DNA from: Succinivibrionaceae bacterium UBA3769
GTDB lineage: Bacteria; Pseudomonadota; Gammaproteobacteria; Enterobacterales; Succinivibrionaceae
Direction of reading: 5' to 3'
Length of the DNA: 6,277 nucleotides
NCBI GenBank assembly: GCA_002372325.1
Contig: DFFT01000005.1
Span: 1-6,277 of the forward strand
Numbering within the stretch: position 1 is the first letter of the stretch; the number at the start of each line of letters is the position of its first letter. The translations under genes were made by a program, and so were the position numbers. The notes below the pieces were generated by a model that did not search any database, had not been told where the DNA came from, and saw only the letters and a program-made list of their open reading frames with translations. Positions 5,732 to 6,277 of this stretch are shown in pieces.

Positions 5732-6068
5732 TTAAGGATTCCAGATTAGCCGTAAAGCGGGCCGTACAGCGTAATCATCACGGTGAACGCCGCCTGTCGA
5801 GTAAAGCTCGCCGTCCGTACGTACGAGGCGCCGCGCTGATAATGCCCCGGAGACCGCAGCCACCACCAGCAATAACCGTCTTTGCCTGCGCTGCGGGCCG
5901 GCATCTACTCTCTCTGTCATTCTTAAAGTACCGTTCTGCTCCGTAACACTCAGGCAGAAAACATGATCCCGGGTATTCTTTCCGCCGCTGGCATGGTGTT
6001 CAGTGTTCAGGGTTATCATCATTCACCGCCTCCGAAAGCCTGATCCTCTGCTGCTCCTCTTCCGAAAA
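5732..6068 (-). pseudogene. Decayed DUF6273-type gene (WWLRSPG...RPAL motif), C-terminal part, several frameshifts
   Basis: Five minus-strand pieces in shifting frames join into one family-like sequence. (A) 6068-6003 reads FSEEEQQRIRLSEAVNDDNP and ends at a TGA. (B) From about 6001 to 5936 comes HHASGGKNTRDHVFCLSVTE. (C) 5936-5880 reads ERYFKNDRESRCRPAAQAK. (D) 5880-5818 reads DGYCWWWLRSPGHYQRGASY. (E) 5824-5732 reads VRTDGELYSTGGVHRDDYAV then RPALRLIWNP and TAA. The order matches, from memory, DUF6273-type proteins: FSxEE..RI, N.DNP.Y.TSGG..T.DKVFLLS, then WWLRSPG and VRPAL. These proteins are thought to have a C-type-lectin/FGE-like fold and are common in gut bacteria; function is unknown. 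A single 96-codon frame (6022-5732) crosses the region but reads the WWWLRSPG part out of frame. The N-terminal part is missing or not recognisable beyond 6068. Confidence 0.7.
5996..6009 (-). repeat. 7-bp tandem duplication that breaks the pseudogene frame
   Basis: TGAACAC occurs twice in direct contact on the minus strand (6009-6003 and 6002-5996). Removing one copy joins fragments A and B into an uninterrupted NDDNPEHHASGGKNTRDH, which fits the family pattern. The duplication is therefore the likely lesion and looks like replication slippage. Confidence 0.65.
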
Positions 6069-6187
6069 CAGGACTCAGAGGCTGGTACGCCGGCACCTGA
6101 CATCGACGTCAGAAAAAAAGATCGGGCAGCAGAGTACGTATCTTCTCTTAAAGCCCCATTAGATCTTTATCCTGCGCTCTCAGGAGC
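6063..6187. repeat. Diverged long repeat, copy 2 of the terminator region
   Basis: This is the second copy of 3871-3996, in direct orientation about 2.2 kb away. The 14-base block GTCAGAAAAAAAGA is exact at 6108-6121. The TCTTCTCTTA and TCAGGAG blocks keep spacing to within one base. The terminator stem is degraded here. TCA at 6180-6182 equals the stop codon of the Rpn-like gene in copy 1, but the minus frame to its right is only 29 codons, closes at 6270 and shows no clear Rpn-like sequence. Bases 6188-6277 otherwise hold nothing recognisable. Confidence 0.6.
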
Positions 6188-6277
6188 CATACCGTTCAGC
6201 AAAAGGGATGGAGAACAGGAAAAACGTATTGCAATCGTGGAGAAATGATATATTTCGCTCTGTTCCACTCTATAGTT

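Noticed and set aside
5732..6022. Intact 96-codon minus-strand gene
   Set aside because: It reads the WWWLRSPG and ERYFKND parts out of frame, so it is an accidental open frame through a pseudogene.
5732..6068. Diversity-generating retroelement target
   Set aside because: The lectin-like ending prompted the idea, but there is no reverse transcriptase, no template repeat and no adenine-specific variation in the window.
3871..6187. Insertion sequence or CRISPR array bounded by the repeats
   Set aside because: The long repeats are diverged direct copies containing gene ends, with no transposase, terminal inverted repeats or regularly spaced short repeats.
6003..6248. + strand open frame of 81 codons
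   Set aside because: Runs antisense to the pseudogene and through the noncoding repeat; no family resemblance or ribosome binding site.

Overview
The window appears to come from a Gram-negative gammaproteobacterium with an anaerobic or facultatively anaerobic life style. The left part holds the end of an rsx (rnf) electron-transport operon in the gammaproteobacterial order C-D-G-E, and RsxD, RsxG and RsxE match the E. coli proteins closely by eye. The right part looks like gut-type accessory DNA: an Rpn-like nuclease-family gene and a decayed DUF6273-type gene. A Succinivibrionaceae or related Aeromonadales host would fit, but that is inference.

Layout. Bases 1-110 are the 3' end of rsxC. 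rsxD (170-1327), rsxG (1320-1943) and rsxE (1962-2639) follow on the + strand with tight spacing; rsxD and rsxG overlap by 8 nt. These encode membrane subunits of the Rsx/Rnf complex, including two subunits expected to carry covalent FMN and one with cysteines expected to bind an iron-sulfur cluster. The operon ends in a run of stem-loops (2648-2724). In E. coli nth follows rsxE; here the next gene is a GT4-type glycosyltransferase (2812-3879), probably for a cell-surface glycan and with its own putative extended -10 promoter.

The glycosyltransferase is convergent with a minus-strand gene (3989-5023) for a divergent Rpn/PD-(D/E)XK nuclease-like protein. They share a bidirectional intrinsic terminator at 3921-3959. 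The nuclease-like gene has a near-consensus sigma-70 promoter (TTGACA, 16 bp, TATACT) bracketed by a 7-bp inverted repeat. It is more AT-rich than its neighbours and probably acquired.

Bases 5096-5731 hold no intact gene, only hairpins and short protein-like fragments. Bases 5732-6068 (minus strand) are a decayed gene whose WWWLRSPG and AVRPAL motifs fall in different reading frames. It can be pieced together across four frame breaks, two of which sit in short tandem repeats. Bases 6063-6187 are a diverged second copy of the glycosyltransferase/nuclease terminator region (3871-3996), which suggests an old duplication of the nuclease-like locus. The last 90 bases show nothing recognisable.
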